Shown: positions 33,630-45,690 of the stretch, piece after piece | How the letters are laid out: every line of letters begins with the position of its first letter | Position numbering within the stretch: position 1 is the first letter of the stretch | Assembly: GCF_035083965.1 (NCBI RefSeq) | Contig: NC_089739.1 | Coordinates: 9,722,001 to 9,786,000, forward strand | Reading direction: 5' to 3' | DNA: 64,000 nucleotides | From: Branchiostoma lanceolatum | Lineage: Eukaryota > Chordata > Leptocardii > Amphioxiformes > Branchiostomatidae | Program-made: the position numbers and the translations under genes | The notes under the pieces: model-generated | The model's database searches: none | Told to the model about the DNA's origin: nothing | The model's input: the letters and a program-made list of their open reading frames with translations, nothing else

Positions 33630-34804
33630 GACGAAACAAACTTTGCTTTTCGGTCGGAATATGGAGCGAAGACGCACAAAGCGTTTGAAAGCAAAGCGGA
33701 GCGCCGTGACTGTGCGGTACCAGATGGTTGACCCCTAACCCGGAAGTGAATTGAAGGAGAAACCATTCGGTTGCAGGTGTGCGATAGCAAACCCTATTTT
33801 GGTTTCGCTCTCGTCCATGGGCGCCGCCATATTTGTTTGCCGTTATGCTAAGCAAGTGGTTTATTCGGCAGTTTCACAGCGCACACACCTGTTTCAGAAA
33901 TTCTTTTTAGATCTTCTGATTTGATTTCAAGCTACTTTGACATGTTTGCTGCTTTGAGGGTTTATTAAACTGACTTTTTCATCTGAGTTCTAGTTTCATG
34001 TACATGTATGTCTTGTCTATGATATGCAAAATTAAAGGCAAAAGATCACAGAGAAAGACATCGGTCATTTCATTGACTTGTTTATTGACATACAATAAGA
34101 CTTGTTTAAATTTAATTCCTCATTAACACCAACATTTCCTTAGAGTATTGACCAACAAAAATATACCAAATACTAGTAATCTAAGACTGCTAGTCCGAGT
34201 CTAGTATGAATTCTAGTAAAACACATAATTGTTTCTTTGAAAATAAATACAATAATCTTTACACCTTACGTATTTCGTGAGGGTGTTACGGTGGTGCGTG
34301 TGTGTGTGCGTGTCTGTCTGTGTGTCTGTCTGTATTTAGGTGGGGCCCAGATATGTTGTATGATCGAACTCATCTTTATGACTGAATGAATATCAAAATT
34401 TTACCGCTATGGGCTAGGCACAAGTACATGTGTACACATCTATTATGTACTCGTACTTTCAAGATTTACTAATATATAGTGAAGTCACGAAACAGTAATG
34501 ATGACCGGTTTAAGCGCTTGTACCAGCAATAACAATATAAAACACAACAATTCCTGATCATTCAGTGCATACAACTACAATAAGTATTACTCAATTAATA
34601 AAGACATATATACAAAATATACATGTACATCCTTCTGATGTTAGTGAACATCGAACCTTTGAAATAATATTTCCAGTCCTTGATTCTTACTGCTAGGTAA
34701 TCAAATTAAGTTCCGTCTGTGACGTCAGAGTTAACATGGCAGCCAGTTCGGAACCTGGCACTGCGGCTCACGAAAAACGTTGCCACTTCCATACCATGTG
34801 GCAT
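33630..34804. other. Region upstream of prolyl endopeptidase and downstream of the LRR gene
   Basis: Holds the prolyl endopeptidase 5' UTR and promoter (33630 onward) and the 3' UTR of the LRR gene. 34620-34710 resembles one arm of the MITE at 45138-45370. No further gene is supported. Confidence 0.5.
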
Positions 34805-37594
34805 CTAGACGTCCAATCCAAGACTGATTCTAATATCCAAATTCCCCGACTGGATTACTACAATGTAGTTCGAAAGTTTCATAACTTTCTTCACTGCCTC
34901 CCACTTTCCGTCCACCAAAGTTGTATCAGTTGCACTCTTCCCACAGGTCTGATTATACAGCGTTGTTGTTTGTCTGTACGGTCTGATACTTCCACAGAGA
35001 ATGTCGACAGCCTCTCTCACGCGTTCCGCGTTGGCCGCGACCTCTGCTTCTCCTTCGTAACCAAGATACTCAAGACCAACGCTGCGCAGTCGTGGCATCT
35101 TGGCGAATGACCTGGCCAAGTCTGGAAGAGAAGACGCCACTTTGTTCTCACCAAGAGAGAGACGTTCCAATGCCTGTAGGTGCGCTACGTTCTCAGCTAT
35201 GGCTGTTCCACCTGAAGCTGAAATAGAATTACCTTGCAACGACAATTCCTTAAGCTTCTGCAGAAGGTGAAATTTCTCAGCGAGCTTCTTGACTCCTTCG
35301 TTGCCGATGTCATTCTTGTACATGTTAATTTTCTCCAGGTGTTGAAGAAAATGTAACTGTTCAGCAATCTTTGTCACGCCGTCTGTCTTGATTTTGCAGT
35401 GGGGAAATTTCAGTCCCTTCAAATGTAGGAGATAAGGAAAGAACTTGACCAAGGAGGTTACGTCATCTCCGGAAAGCACCACGCCACCAAAGAAGAGAGT
35501 CGGCCCGGCGTTAGGGCCACTCACTGTCCGCTTGAAAACGGCCACAGCTGCAGGAAGAGCTTTCAAAGCAGATAACAGTGACGAAAAGAAAACCTTTCTG
35601 CCATGCTTTTTCCTTCCGACTTGTTCAATGCAGTCAGCCACTAACTCCGTCAGGGTTGTCGGTAGTTCTTTTCGCGGTGGCCAGCTCCTGGAGACCGGCT
35701 TTTCCCAGAACTTGCACATGCACCTCCACAACACCGGATTCTCCTCATCTACATCTGCTGTCTGCAGGAGAGCCATTGTCAGGAAGTTCCTCGTTGTAGT
35801 GGTTTGTTCGATGAGATCCTTGACCAGAGGCGAGCGATTGCGTCTTGGGAAATACTTTTGGGTGACATATTCCGTCCATCTCTTTCTCCATCCTGTAAAA
35901 ATATGAATATAAATCAGGATAAAAGTCAAATAGTAGTGGACTACATCAAGTCAATTGAACTGTACACACTCATGCCACATCTTTTGAAAAGACGCTGTAT
36001 CCACATAGTTCCCGTTTAGAACTTAATACAAGCACACACCCAAACTGGTCTCCAGCCTTGCCTTGTGTGTGGTTTTCTCAATGGTTAGGGCTCGGGGTCA
36101 GGGTTACGACCTGAAAGAACTCGATGACTCTACCGATAAAGATCCCAATTGGAGTCTGTCAATATACTAGGAATGCGCCAGGGTACCGGTGTGCAAGTCA
36201 ATCTAAAGGGACATGATACGGCTGGTGTTCTCTCAACTACAGCCCGGTTTTAAGTAGCCTGGAAACCTGATATCTCTACGGCGCTGGGAGGGATCTCTGC
36301 CCGCCCAGACAACTTAGTCCGCTCGGAGTGTGTTTACAGCCTTGGATCAAATTACTTCGCTCCCTAGGGCGGCGGCGAAACTGTCTATGGCAGCTTAAGT
36401 AGAAAGGCTGACAGAAACTCAGCTCAATCATTAAGCAGACTGGGCCGCGCCCTGCAAAACACCCCTAAGCCGACCCCTAGAGACTCAGGACCAGGCTACT
36501 AGGGGTCGGCTAAAGTTCGTAGGTCACCGGGTCCAGTCCAATGCAACATGGTAAATTTTCTGGCGAAAAATACGCTCGATTCTCTGACGATTTTGAAGTC
36601 CACCGACCTTCTGGCCGGTCAACAGATTCGGCCGACGGTCGTTGACAATGTGACGTCGGCTTTACATATTGTAGTAATGATTGGTTCATTTCTCTTATCA
36701 TAATTTCACAGTTTCACTGGGCGCGCGACGCGCACTATGAATTGAACTGGGGATACAATAGGATTGCTTGACTCGTTTGAATTATTCAACTTCTGTTATT
36801 CACAATCAATCATACATGTACATGACGTTTGCAAGAGTCTAAAAGAATTATAGAGATAAAAAAAATTACTTTAACATTTTGAATATGTACAGATAATAAT
36901 AATAAAAGCCAATTGTATTAGACACCAATGGCGTGCATTTACTTACCTTTCGCCTCCTTGATTTTGAAGAACTTCCGTATCATGTCCATCTGATTAGCCA
37001 GTTCTTCCACAGCATACTGATAGTCAAGAGAATACACTTGGTACTCTGGCGGACCAAACTGGAATAACGTCTGTCTGTAAAACAAATATGGGCCTTTAAG
37101 CATTTTGTGGGGCTGGGATTTATCATGATTATGCATGCAATATCTTACCAACGTATATGTACATAGCAACACTTGAAAGGGCGGGCCCTGAGGATCATAA
37201 AAAATGTAAGATATATTCAGTATTCATGATCATTCATTTATTCATTGTTTGCAGCAGTCTCGAGGCAAATATTGACACAAAAAAAACAGTAACATCAGTA
37301 CACTTAAGAATAAATATTTCTTAAACACAAATACGCTACATATATAGTATTGCAAAGACCAGCAAAATCTACCTGGCATATAGAAAATAGTAAAATGACA
37401 ATAAGGAACAAAAAAGAACGTCTTCGGAAGAGGCAATACGGTGTAAATCATGTAAATGCTTACCCGTCAAATTCACGTAATGACTGACACTCTGTCTTGG
37501 TTCCAAGTAGATGGTCATCCCTGACCAGATCACTTGGGGACAGTAGAGAAAGAATGACCAAAGAAGCAACCAAATACTTCCAACCACTCGCCAT
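34805..37594 (-). CDS. Predicted secreted LRR protein with an NLR-like segment (3 exons)
   Basis: Exons in coding order: 37464-37594, 36947-37074, 34805-35892. They total 1347 nt, 448 aa, and phases close. Exon 1 begins MASGWKYLVASLVILSLLSP, a good signal peptide. An in-frame ATG at 37645 would add 17 residues and bury it. Exon 2 encodes an unrecognised stretch (GPPEYQVYSLDYQYAVEELA). Exon 3 starts with a segment resembling the post-NACHT helices of NLR proteins (TRNFLTMALLQTADV, NPVLWRCMCKFWEK, LPTTLTELVADCIEQVG). Four ribonuclease-inhibitor-type leucine-rich repeats of about 28 residues follow (LKELSLQGNSISASGGTAIA is one). No P-loop or Walker B is present, so it cannot act as an NLR ATPase. 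It may be a decoy or binding protein, or a gene built from an NLR 3' end. The function is unknown. Confidence 0.7.
36466..36515. repeat. Inverted repeat in LRR gene intron 2
   Basis: CTAAGCCGACCCCTAG at 36466-36481 pairs with CTAGGGGTCGGCTAAAG at 36499-36515. A weaker outer pair GTAGCCTGG (36256) / CCAGGCTAC (36492) suggests a larger decayed MITE. Confidence 0.55.
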
Positions 37595-37699
37595 GCTGCT
37601 GTCGAACCGATGAAGACTGTACAGTGAGGGGTAGGACTGTCCCATGTCTGTAGCATAAGTAGGGGATAGATTTTCTTATAAATTTGAAAAAAAGAAGGA

Positions 37700-37750
37700 A
37701 TCTTTCCTGTGACATCTGTTTAATTTCCAAACAGATGTCACAGGAAAGAT
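37700..37750. repeat. Perfect 22-bp hairpin just upstream of the LRR gene start
   Basis: ATCTTTCCTGTGACATCTGT (plus TT) at 37700-37721 is perfectly complementary to 37729-37750, with a 7-base loop. It lies about 105 bases upstream of the ATG at 37594, so in the promoter or 5' UTR. Confidence 0.8.
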
Positions 37751-38402
37751 ACCAACAGAATTTAGGGAACACGAAGGTTAAATTGTTTTGTATTGAGTTT
37801 ACGACTTTTGGGAAAATCTTGATCCCACCCGGATTTGGTAGAACCATCGAGGTAGGATCAGACAATTAAGCTTGGTGACGTGAGCTGTAAACATTCTATT
37901 CAGCGGTATGTCTATAAGCTTTAAGGTCATGTGTCAAGCCTCAATGATTTTTTTTACTTTCGGTATGCTCTACCTAATTGGATCTACGTGACAACAAAAT
38001 TTGATTGGTCTTGGGTTGGATTGGACCAATAAAAATAATGGGGGTGTGAAAAAATCTTAAACCTGGTATATGATGGCAAAGAAAATTACAGAAGGAAAGT
38101 AAAATGATATACCAAGGGAAAAAGGAGAGTGCTAAGCAGAGAAAGCCGAGAAAGCGTTATCATGAAACTTTGGAATCTTCCAACAAATTATGAGCGGCAT
38201 TGAAATAGATCTGACAGAACAGAGATAACGCTAGCTATTTTTGCCATGAATATCAAATAGCTTTTATTGTTCAAAAAGGATTTTAGAACAGTTAACGAGA
38301 ACGCACAACATACCTAAGATGATTGAAAAGTATAAAATGAATCATATTCCCTGGAGAAAAACAAAAAGTTTAGGATACAAAGGGTTTCTTGGATAATGAA
38401 AT

Positions 38403-38535
38403 TAAGGGTTAATGACCTGCCAAGAGGTGTGTATGGTGTCATAAGGCCTGGGCATTTGCTATAACCACTGAATAAGATAAGCACATGACCAGGCGTTATG
38501 ACACCACAACCAATGAGGAATAGACGGGTCATTAA
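38403..38535. mobile_element. Small MITE with imperfect inverted ends
   Basis: GGGTTAATGACCTGCC and GGTGTCATAAGGCCTGG on the left are matched inverted by CCAGGCGTTATGACACC and GACGGGTCATTAAC on the right. Non-coding, in the 2-kb gap between the LRR gene and the first Kelch gene. I see nothing else in 37754-39560. Confidence 0.6.
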
Positions 38536-39560
38536 CATCGTTATCATATAGCCTATCCTAACTGACCGACATAAGAGTAACAAATTCCTATATGATGCAT
38601 AGATTCCTTAATACTATACATATAAATACATTGGTACAATTTTGAAGAAATGCATTTGAAAGTTTACATTTTGTCCTTTGTTGTCAAATCTTCTTCAAAT
38701 CTACTTTACTCATAATCATTCCTCCCTGCTGGGTGTCCTGCCGAGTGGTCAATGCTATATCTATATATTAACATGGTCAACATCATCTGAACATAGAAGG
38801 CTGTGTGTGGTTCCACTTGCAGTTGGGGATGTCAAGAATAATATTTTCTGCCCTTCCATTTAGATTTTACTTGTATTGAAATGGTTTATTTTATTTGGTT
38901 GTCTTCACAGAAGATTTGGTTTGTTTTAAGATCGCAAACATTTTATGGAACAAATACAAATGTTAACAAAAAGTATCATCTCTCACTACATAATTTAACA
39001 GTTGAACAGGTCGATTACTGTAATAAATGACCACTTGAGATTCATTATTCACCACTTATGTCACTTATATGACATTATGGCGTCATAACTGATATGAAAT
39101 GGGGACCTCTGATTGGTCAATGTCATCTGGCTAGATGATAATTCATAGTAACGAACGCAACGGTGCTGACCATCAGGTCAGCCATAACATGGTGTCCCTT
39201 CTTGATAATTTGAATGTCTTCAAATCACTTGTATGAAATTGTTTTTTCTAACTGTTGCGTGCTAGGTCTTGTACACACACACTTCCAGGCGAAGGAATTA
39301 AACTACTGTTAGTAATAGATATATTACCTAATTGGGATTTCAAAAACTATTGACTAAGTGTTCCATCATCAGTAACTTCTTTGCATATCATTTGACTAAA
39401 AACAAACGAACACACACATACAACCTGAAAAGCACAACCTGTCCATAAGTCATTGTGTCAGTGAAGATATCGGTTATGACCATCATATCGCTACAATATA
39501 TGGGTAATCAAAGTTCGGCTAGGTTCCCCTGGGAGATACAGCACCGTCATCATCATCAAC

Positions 39561-42500
39561 ATGGCTGCCGCAGACCAAAATCGCCACGACAGCGCAGTTC
39601 GTCCTCGTTCCTACCAAGACGAGAGCTATCAGCACGGGTTTCTTGGAGCTGTGGGCGACTTACAGAAGGCTGAGGTACTGCAGGATGTCGTCCTTGAAGT
39701 GGAGGGCCGGCGGTTTCCCTGCCATCGGCTTGTTCTGTCCGCGGCCAGCCCCTACTTCAGGGCCATGTTTACCAGTGACATGGCGGAAAGTCGGCAGAAG
39801 ACGGTTGTTTTGCAGGTAGGATGGTCGTTACGTTATGGTTGAGCTACTGATAACAAAGCATGCAACACTGATGATAAATATCCAGCAGAAAACGGGGGAA
39901 AACGGAGAGCGGATGGTCTTATAATAGATCGTTTTGCATCACGTTTTGCCCCCCTCCCCACTTACAGGGTTTCTCCCCCTGGCCCTAAATGGCCTAATTC
40001 TAACTGAGCCCTATTAAACCCAAAATTAAGGCATATCATAACCCTGAACAACTAACCAATAATGTAATTTTGAACACTCAGATGATCGCTTTTCATCTGC
40101 AGGGATTGGATGCAGGCGTGTTTTGGGAGATCCTAAGTTACATCTACTCTGGAACCCTCCATGTCTCCTTGGACAAAGTGCAGCACCTGTACCAGGCAGC
40201 CGACCTCCTCCAACTGGACTATGTGAGAGACACCTGCAGCAGCTACATAGTCATGAACGTGCATCGCTCCACCTGTGTGGACCTGTACAAGTTTGCTGAT
40301 CTCTTTTCGATGGACATTGTCCGGAACCAGTGCCTGCAGTGTATCTATCGGCACTTTTCTAAGGTTTGCTTCTTCAACATGATTATCCCATGGAATAAAC
40401 TATATGTATACAGGGCTGGAATTTGTGGGTGCATGTGCACCTGTGTGCACCCAAAATTGGAGCTGTGCACCTAATGTTTGACTGTGGGTGCATTTGTGCA
40501 CCCAAGGAGGTTAGTGTATCTAACCTCCTTGGTGCACCTAGATATTTTTTTCTACTCTACAGGGTAAAGGTTCTCCTGTACACTACTCGTATACAGAATA
40601 TTCTTGAAATGTGAGTATCAGAAAAAGCAATAAAGCCTTAGCTTTGTTGTACTTTATTTCATGTATTACTTGGTTGAGGGAAGCAGTAGCATCAAAATTA
40701 TGTTTTGCTGACATTCAACTTCATTTTATGTGGTGCACCCAAAAGTCTTTCTGTGCACCGAATGTTTTTTGGTTGGGAAGAATTTCAAGCCCTGGTATAG
40801 ATGATGTATTTTGGAGACAGCAAACTTAATGCTATGGTGAACGAAAATTGATCTGCTAGTTTCAGAATATTTCTCTGTAATGACATTTTCATGATTATGA
40901 CAACATATTCTGTCAGTTTTGAAACATTTCTATCAAGAAACGCCGATGGCTTTCAGATGGTTCAGTATTCCTTAAGTTATGTTTTTCGGTATATAGATGC
41001 TAGGAGCATGCCAGAACTGTATCAAAACTCACATGTCCACAGTACCTCACATGTACGTGTACTCTGCACCTCCACAGGTTGCCTCAACTGAGGAGTTTTG
41101 CAGCCTGAGTGTGAATCAGCTGACTGAGATCATCAGCCACGATGAGCTGGATGTTAAAGAAGAGATAACAGTGTGGGAGGCTGTGGTGAGATGGGTGCAG
41201 CACAGCAAGAAGGACAGGTGGGTGTTATACATGATGCCATATCAAAACAAATCAAGCTTTTCGTTTTACGAATAGCTTCATTGAATTGACAGGTTAATGA
41301 AAACTAGGATTCTTGTTACTCAACTATGTGTTTTGTACCATGCATACGTAATGATATTGTTGATAGATTTATTAGGACTTAAATGATGCAATTCATATAT
41401 CTGTTATATTTTGTCCGACCCTTACCTCTTTTTTCATGAACTCAATGAAAAGCGGCCTGCATGCCAATTTGAGCATCAATAAACAAGGGTTTAAACAAAC
41501 AAACAAAGAAACAATCAACCAAAATTTCTTACCAGCTATATTTCTTTTTGTCAAGATACAGCTAGCGAAGAGACTTTTATGCTAGGAAAATATTTCTAAA
41601 AGTTCTATTGTTCGGCGGTGAAAAGTGATTACACAATCAGTTGCAGATTCTATACTTGATAACCCCTACCCTGTTCCATACAGACTGCGCCACCTACCCA
41701 GCATCCTCCCTCACATCCGCTTCAACCTGCTGACCCCGTACAACATGGTGGCCATCTTAGATCACCCCCTGGTCAAGAGGAATCCTGGGAGATCTGCCAT
41801 CAGGAACGTGGTAAAGGAGACTTCCAACATGAAGAAGAGAGTCGGGATGGACACCCTGGAAATGGCCATGATTTTCCATTCAAGGTAATGTCTGTACATA
41901 CATACACACATACATACATTTTTCTTTTGACTGTCTGGCTAACCTTAGTTTTCGGCAGCTGAAAGACTTATTCTCTAGAAGACTCAATTCTATACTGTCA
42001 TTTTGGCGTCATGGCCTACTATTACCTCTATGTTACATAGCAGCAATGAATAGTAGACCACAATGCCATATTTTCCACCATGTATGCTAATTGCTTGTCT
42101 GAAGTGAATTTAAAATCAACTGTTGTTGACACTTTATGATATATTTTGTCCTCTCCAGGAACAATGATATCCTCTTTATGAACCCTCGGGAACGGAAGTA
42201 CATCAGCCGCAGTTTTCCTGGTTCGCGCCGTTTTTATTCCAAGACCTTAACTGTCACAAGTGACAACGACATCTACATCCTCGGTAACGAAGACGCGGAT
42301 TGCAATCAGTTGTCCGTGTTACAGTACAACCATGCAGAGAATGCGTGGGAACGTGCTAGTATGTCCTCAGTACGTTGGCACGACGAACTAAGGGGCATAT
42401 CTTGTCGGTCCCTAGTTGAGGTTAATGGGATTATTTGTTTGCTCTGTGTGGAAAGCACAGGAAGCAGTCGATTGGCCGTGATGAAAAAGTACAACTGGCA

Positions 42501-43047
42501 CACAGACCAATGGCAGGAGTGTTCACAGCAAGAACTCATGATCAGCAGACCTCGGGCCCGGGGCGAGGGTTTCTGTGCAGCAATGTCCTGTGGTCTGCAC
42601 CTCTATGTCCTCATGAACATTGAAATGTGTTGCTACGACCCGACCCAAGACCATTGGTGCAAGCGGACCCCACCGAAAGTCATTCCCAAACTCTGCACGG
42701 CCGTTTCACTGGGAACAGAGATCTTCTGCACGGACAAGAAGTTCACCAAGACTATGGTGTACGACACAGAGTCTGACTGCTGGCAGGTACTGCCAGGCTG
42801 GCCAAATCCAGGAGACCTTACTACCATCGGCGATCCCAGTCTTTTCGTACTGGAGAACCAGCTGCATGTGTTGTTAGAACCCTATAGAATTTCCACACAA
42901 CAAAAAGAACACTATCTCGTATTTGTGTATGATAGGTCTGCAGATGCTTGGAGAGACTTAGAGGCCGCAGTGCCATATAAGGAACACATGTCATGTGGTT
43001 CCTTCAGTCCTGTGGCACGCATGTACCTACCATGTCTTAATGGATAG
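39561..43047 (+). CDS. BTB-BACK-Kelch protein, KBTBD8/KBTBD2-like, array copy 1
   Basis: Exons 39561-39815, 40103-40363, 41078-41217, 41684-41884 and 42159-43047 (stop TAG). 1746 nt, 581 aa. Exons 1-2 encode the BTB domain (LQDVVLEVEGRRFPCHRLVL; AASPYFRAMFTSDMAES), exons 3-4 the BACK domain (LTEIISHDELDVKEEITVWE), and exon 5 about 300 residues of Kelch blades (SDNDIYILGN, MVYDTESDCWQVLPGWP) ending PVARMYLPCLN. The ending and the TSDNDIYI and GM.T.EMA motifs match vertebrate KBTBD8/KBTBD2, Cullin-3 ubiquitin ligase adaptors in which BTB/BACK bind CUL3 and Kelch binds substrate. Start chosen at the Met shared by all four copies (MAAADQNRHDSAV) after a CATCATCATCAACATGG context. Confidence 0.92.
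40497..40536. repeat. Hairpin in Kelch copy 1 intron 2
   Basis: TGCACCCAAGGAGGTTA at 40497-40513 pairs with TAACCTCCTTGGTGCA at 40521-40536. The surrounding intron has several GTGCACC / GGTGCAC words (40429-40745), suggesting a decayed repeat cluster. Confidence 0.6.
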
Positions 43048-43096
43048 GGTACTAGTATATACACTAGGACACACAGAGGGACTGTTCAACATTCTC

Positions 43097-43152
43097 CCTA
43101 CTGCCTAACCCTATAACCAATAGAGACTTCTTCTTCAGTGTGTTAAATGTTA
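43097..43152. mobile_element. Short repeat family with TTAACCTT-type ends, copy 3 (diverged)
   Basis: TACTGCCTAACCCTATAACC and CTTCTTCAGTGTGTTAAATG match the copies at 21642 and 30172, with an internal deletion. It lies in the 3' UTR of Kelch copy 1. Confidence 0.5.
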
Positions 43153-43495
43153 AAGATACCTGTTTAGTCATTAGCTTATACAGAATGCATCTATATTAGG
43201 AGAGGTATCGTTTCATGTTAGCAGTACCGTAATTTCTGCCAGCTCCTATAGCTTACACTATGTCTTGTTTTTTTAGTTTATTTAAGAAGAGGCACCTTGT
43301 CATGAGTGACCAAAATTAGTAAATTTATAGTATACTTTACTTTCTGTACTTTCATTTTGTATTCCTAGCCTGGGCATTAATCTTTATAGTTTTCCATACA
43401 CTCCCCTTGTGCACTTGCTCACTATTTTGTACCCAGGCCGATATATCTGTTGATCACTTGAAGTTGGTTTCGCTTTTTCTAAAGACTTAATCGGT

Positions 43496-43501
43496 AATAA
43501 A
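43496..43501 (+). terminator. Polyadenylation signal of Kelch copy 1
   Basis: AATAAA about 450 bases after the stop, followed by ACACTGGTAGATATTCAATGG. The same surroundings (AATAAATACTAATA, then ATAATGG) occur after copies 2 and 3, so the 3' UTR is ancestral to the array. Confidence 0.6.
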
Positions 43502-43845
43502 CACTGGTAGATATTCAATGGTAAGAAAGATTTTTCATTTGTAAGGTCGTCTTGAAATCCATTTGTGCACACAAGGGGTGAAAATGCTCTTAACCAACTT
43601 GATGAATGGTTACGTCTACAAGTCAATACAAGTTCGAGCTGATCTGCGTGTAAGCACTACTCGGACCTGTCAATGCTGGCTGAATGTTTCCTTCAGTAAA
43701 TTTCTAGTATTTTTAAAAGAATATTTTTTATAGTTTTCTGGGACAACAACGCATCCTCATTGTCACTCTGTTGAATGGTTACACTTAAATAGATGAGCGA
43801 AGTGTCCAATTAGGTTTTTTTTCAAGAGCTTAAGCAGGTTATTGT

Positions 43846-44935
43846 ACCGTCACACACCATGCCTGTCACGTTCTATGCTTTCCCAGGCACAGAACGTGAC
43901 ACAGCCTGACCGTCACAGACTGTGCCCGGAAGTGCTGTCAATCACTGTGACTGACGGGGCAGTGATGCCCGCGTTTCCATATAAGGCAGCGTGTTTTTGT
44001 TTACCGCAGTCACACCCCCCCCCCCCCCGTCATCTTTGTTTTTTGGGGCGCTGAGGTAAGGAGAAACAGCGTAATTCTCGCTCTGTAAAATAATTGAATA
44101 ACTTAGACCTAGAATTGAAGTGGCACAAAAAGACAGTGTCTATAACAGATGCTAAAAAAAAACAATTTGTAAGACTAAATATATTCTATCCAGGGAAACC
44201 AGATCTAGACTAGGATCGGGCCACTTGCCGATTACTTCGACGTCCCGAGGCAGTCAGCTCGCCCGATCTAAATCAATGCTACGGGAAGTTTTAGCCCCGG
44301 GCACTGTCCAGGCACGGTTCGTGACAGTGCCGGAGTGTCACAAACTGTGCTTATGCCCCAGGCACGGTTTGTGACACTCAGGCACTGTCACAATCCGTGC
44401 CTGGGCACAGTTTGTGACAGTGCCCGAGTGTCACAAACCGTGCCTGGGGCAAAAGCACAGTTTGTGACACTCCGGCACTGTCACGAACCGTGCCTCAGGA
44501 CACAGTCGTGAATGGCACGGTTCGGGACGGATTTCTGTTGTAGAAATTCGTGATGAGACGTCCGTCTGTTTGTGCCACATCAACTCTAAGTCCAAATCAT
44601 CCAAGACAAGCGCGAAATGTATTTCAATGAGCGAGAATTACGCTGATTCTTTCTCATCCCAGCGCCCCGAAAAAAAAAACAAAGATGGCGGGCGGCAGGG
44701 AAAAAAACGCGTTGGGCAGACTCCTCCCCCTCAAAACACTAAGCTCCGACCAAAAGCACAGTATGGGATAAGACCCCTTGTGTGTCACGAACTGTGCTCG
44801 GTTGGGCACCATTCGTGACGGTGTCGGAGTGTCGCAAACCGTGCTTTTGTCCCAGGCACGGTTTGTGACACGCGGGCACTGTCACAAACCGTGCCTAGGC
44901 ACCAAACGTGACAAAGCACCAAACGTGACGCAACA
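43846..44935. mobile_element. Foldback element made of GGCACGGTTTGTGACA-type words
   Basis: Both flanks and the middle hold many direct and inverted copies of a word like GGCACGGTTTGTGACA (for example 43878-43920, 44305-44515, 44778-44935). Inside, CATCTTTGTTTTTTGGGGCG plus GTAATTCTCGCTC (44030-44085) returns inverted at 44628-44690. The sequence can fold on itself over about 1 kb. No coding potential. It lies between Kelch copies 1 and 2. Confidence 0.75.
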
Positions 44936-45137
44936 GTTATCTAGCTTAATTCCCTCATCTATATGTAGGTAGTCACAAGAATCAACATGCGACAGTTTAA
45001 GAGAAATAGGCAGAAGAGACTGAAAGACACACCAAAGTAAAAACACCCATGCATGCTTTTAAAAGCTAGTATGCCACCAGTGTGAGACAGAAAAACAACA
45101 GTTCCTGATTAATTCAACAACAAAAATAATCAAATGA

Positions 45138-45370
45138 ACATCGATGCTTGTACAAGATACACGCCCTCCTGATTTAAGTGCACATCGAACGTTCCAAATA
45201 ATAATTCCAGCTCAGTGCCGGGTTCCCTAACGCCTGCTGTTGTGGAAGTGATAGCGGAATCTAATTTGATTACCTCGCAGCAGTAATCAAGGACATGTAC
45301 TGCAATTATGATTTGTGAGGTTCGATGTTCGCTAACATCAGAAAGGTGCGTATTCGGTACAAACGCCTTT
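45138..45370. mobile_element. MITE with about 65-bp inverted arms upstream of Kelch copy 2
   Basis: The left arm (CTTGTACAAGATACACGCCC, GCACATCGAACGTTCC) is matched inverted on the right (GAGGTTCGATGTTCGCTAAC, GTACAAACGCC). Single arms recur at 34620-34710 and about 59205-59260. Confidence 0.65.
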
Positions 45371-45690
45371 TCTTCGCACATTTGATAATACTACACATAT
45401 CGTTGACTGTTATCAGGAACTTGTATTTAATGTTAGTGTCATTTGGCATAAGTACTTTAAAGATATTCATAAGATATTCATTGTAAAAAGACCGTATCTC
45501 TACTTCCTTGGCATATCTCTTCACGTAGGAACCAACACAAGACCAAATGGCACGAAAATAGATGTCTTTTTCTGTGTTTAAAGGAATCGATTGTCTTCGG
45601 TAGTAATCGGTACCATACCGCTACATATTTGGGTAATCAGGCACGGGATCCCGTGGAATTCGAAGGTACAGCATTTTCATCATCATCAAC

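Noticed and set aside
35445-35906. 153-codon frame on plus opposite the LRR exon
   Set aside because: Antisense shadow of the LRR coding exon, no own motifs.
40500-40535. AGGAGG words as ribosome binding sites
   Set aside because: Eukaryotic intron; the words belong to a hairpin repeat also seen in part at 50841 and 58933.
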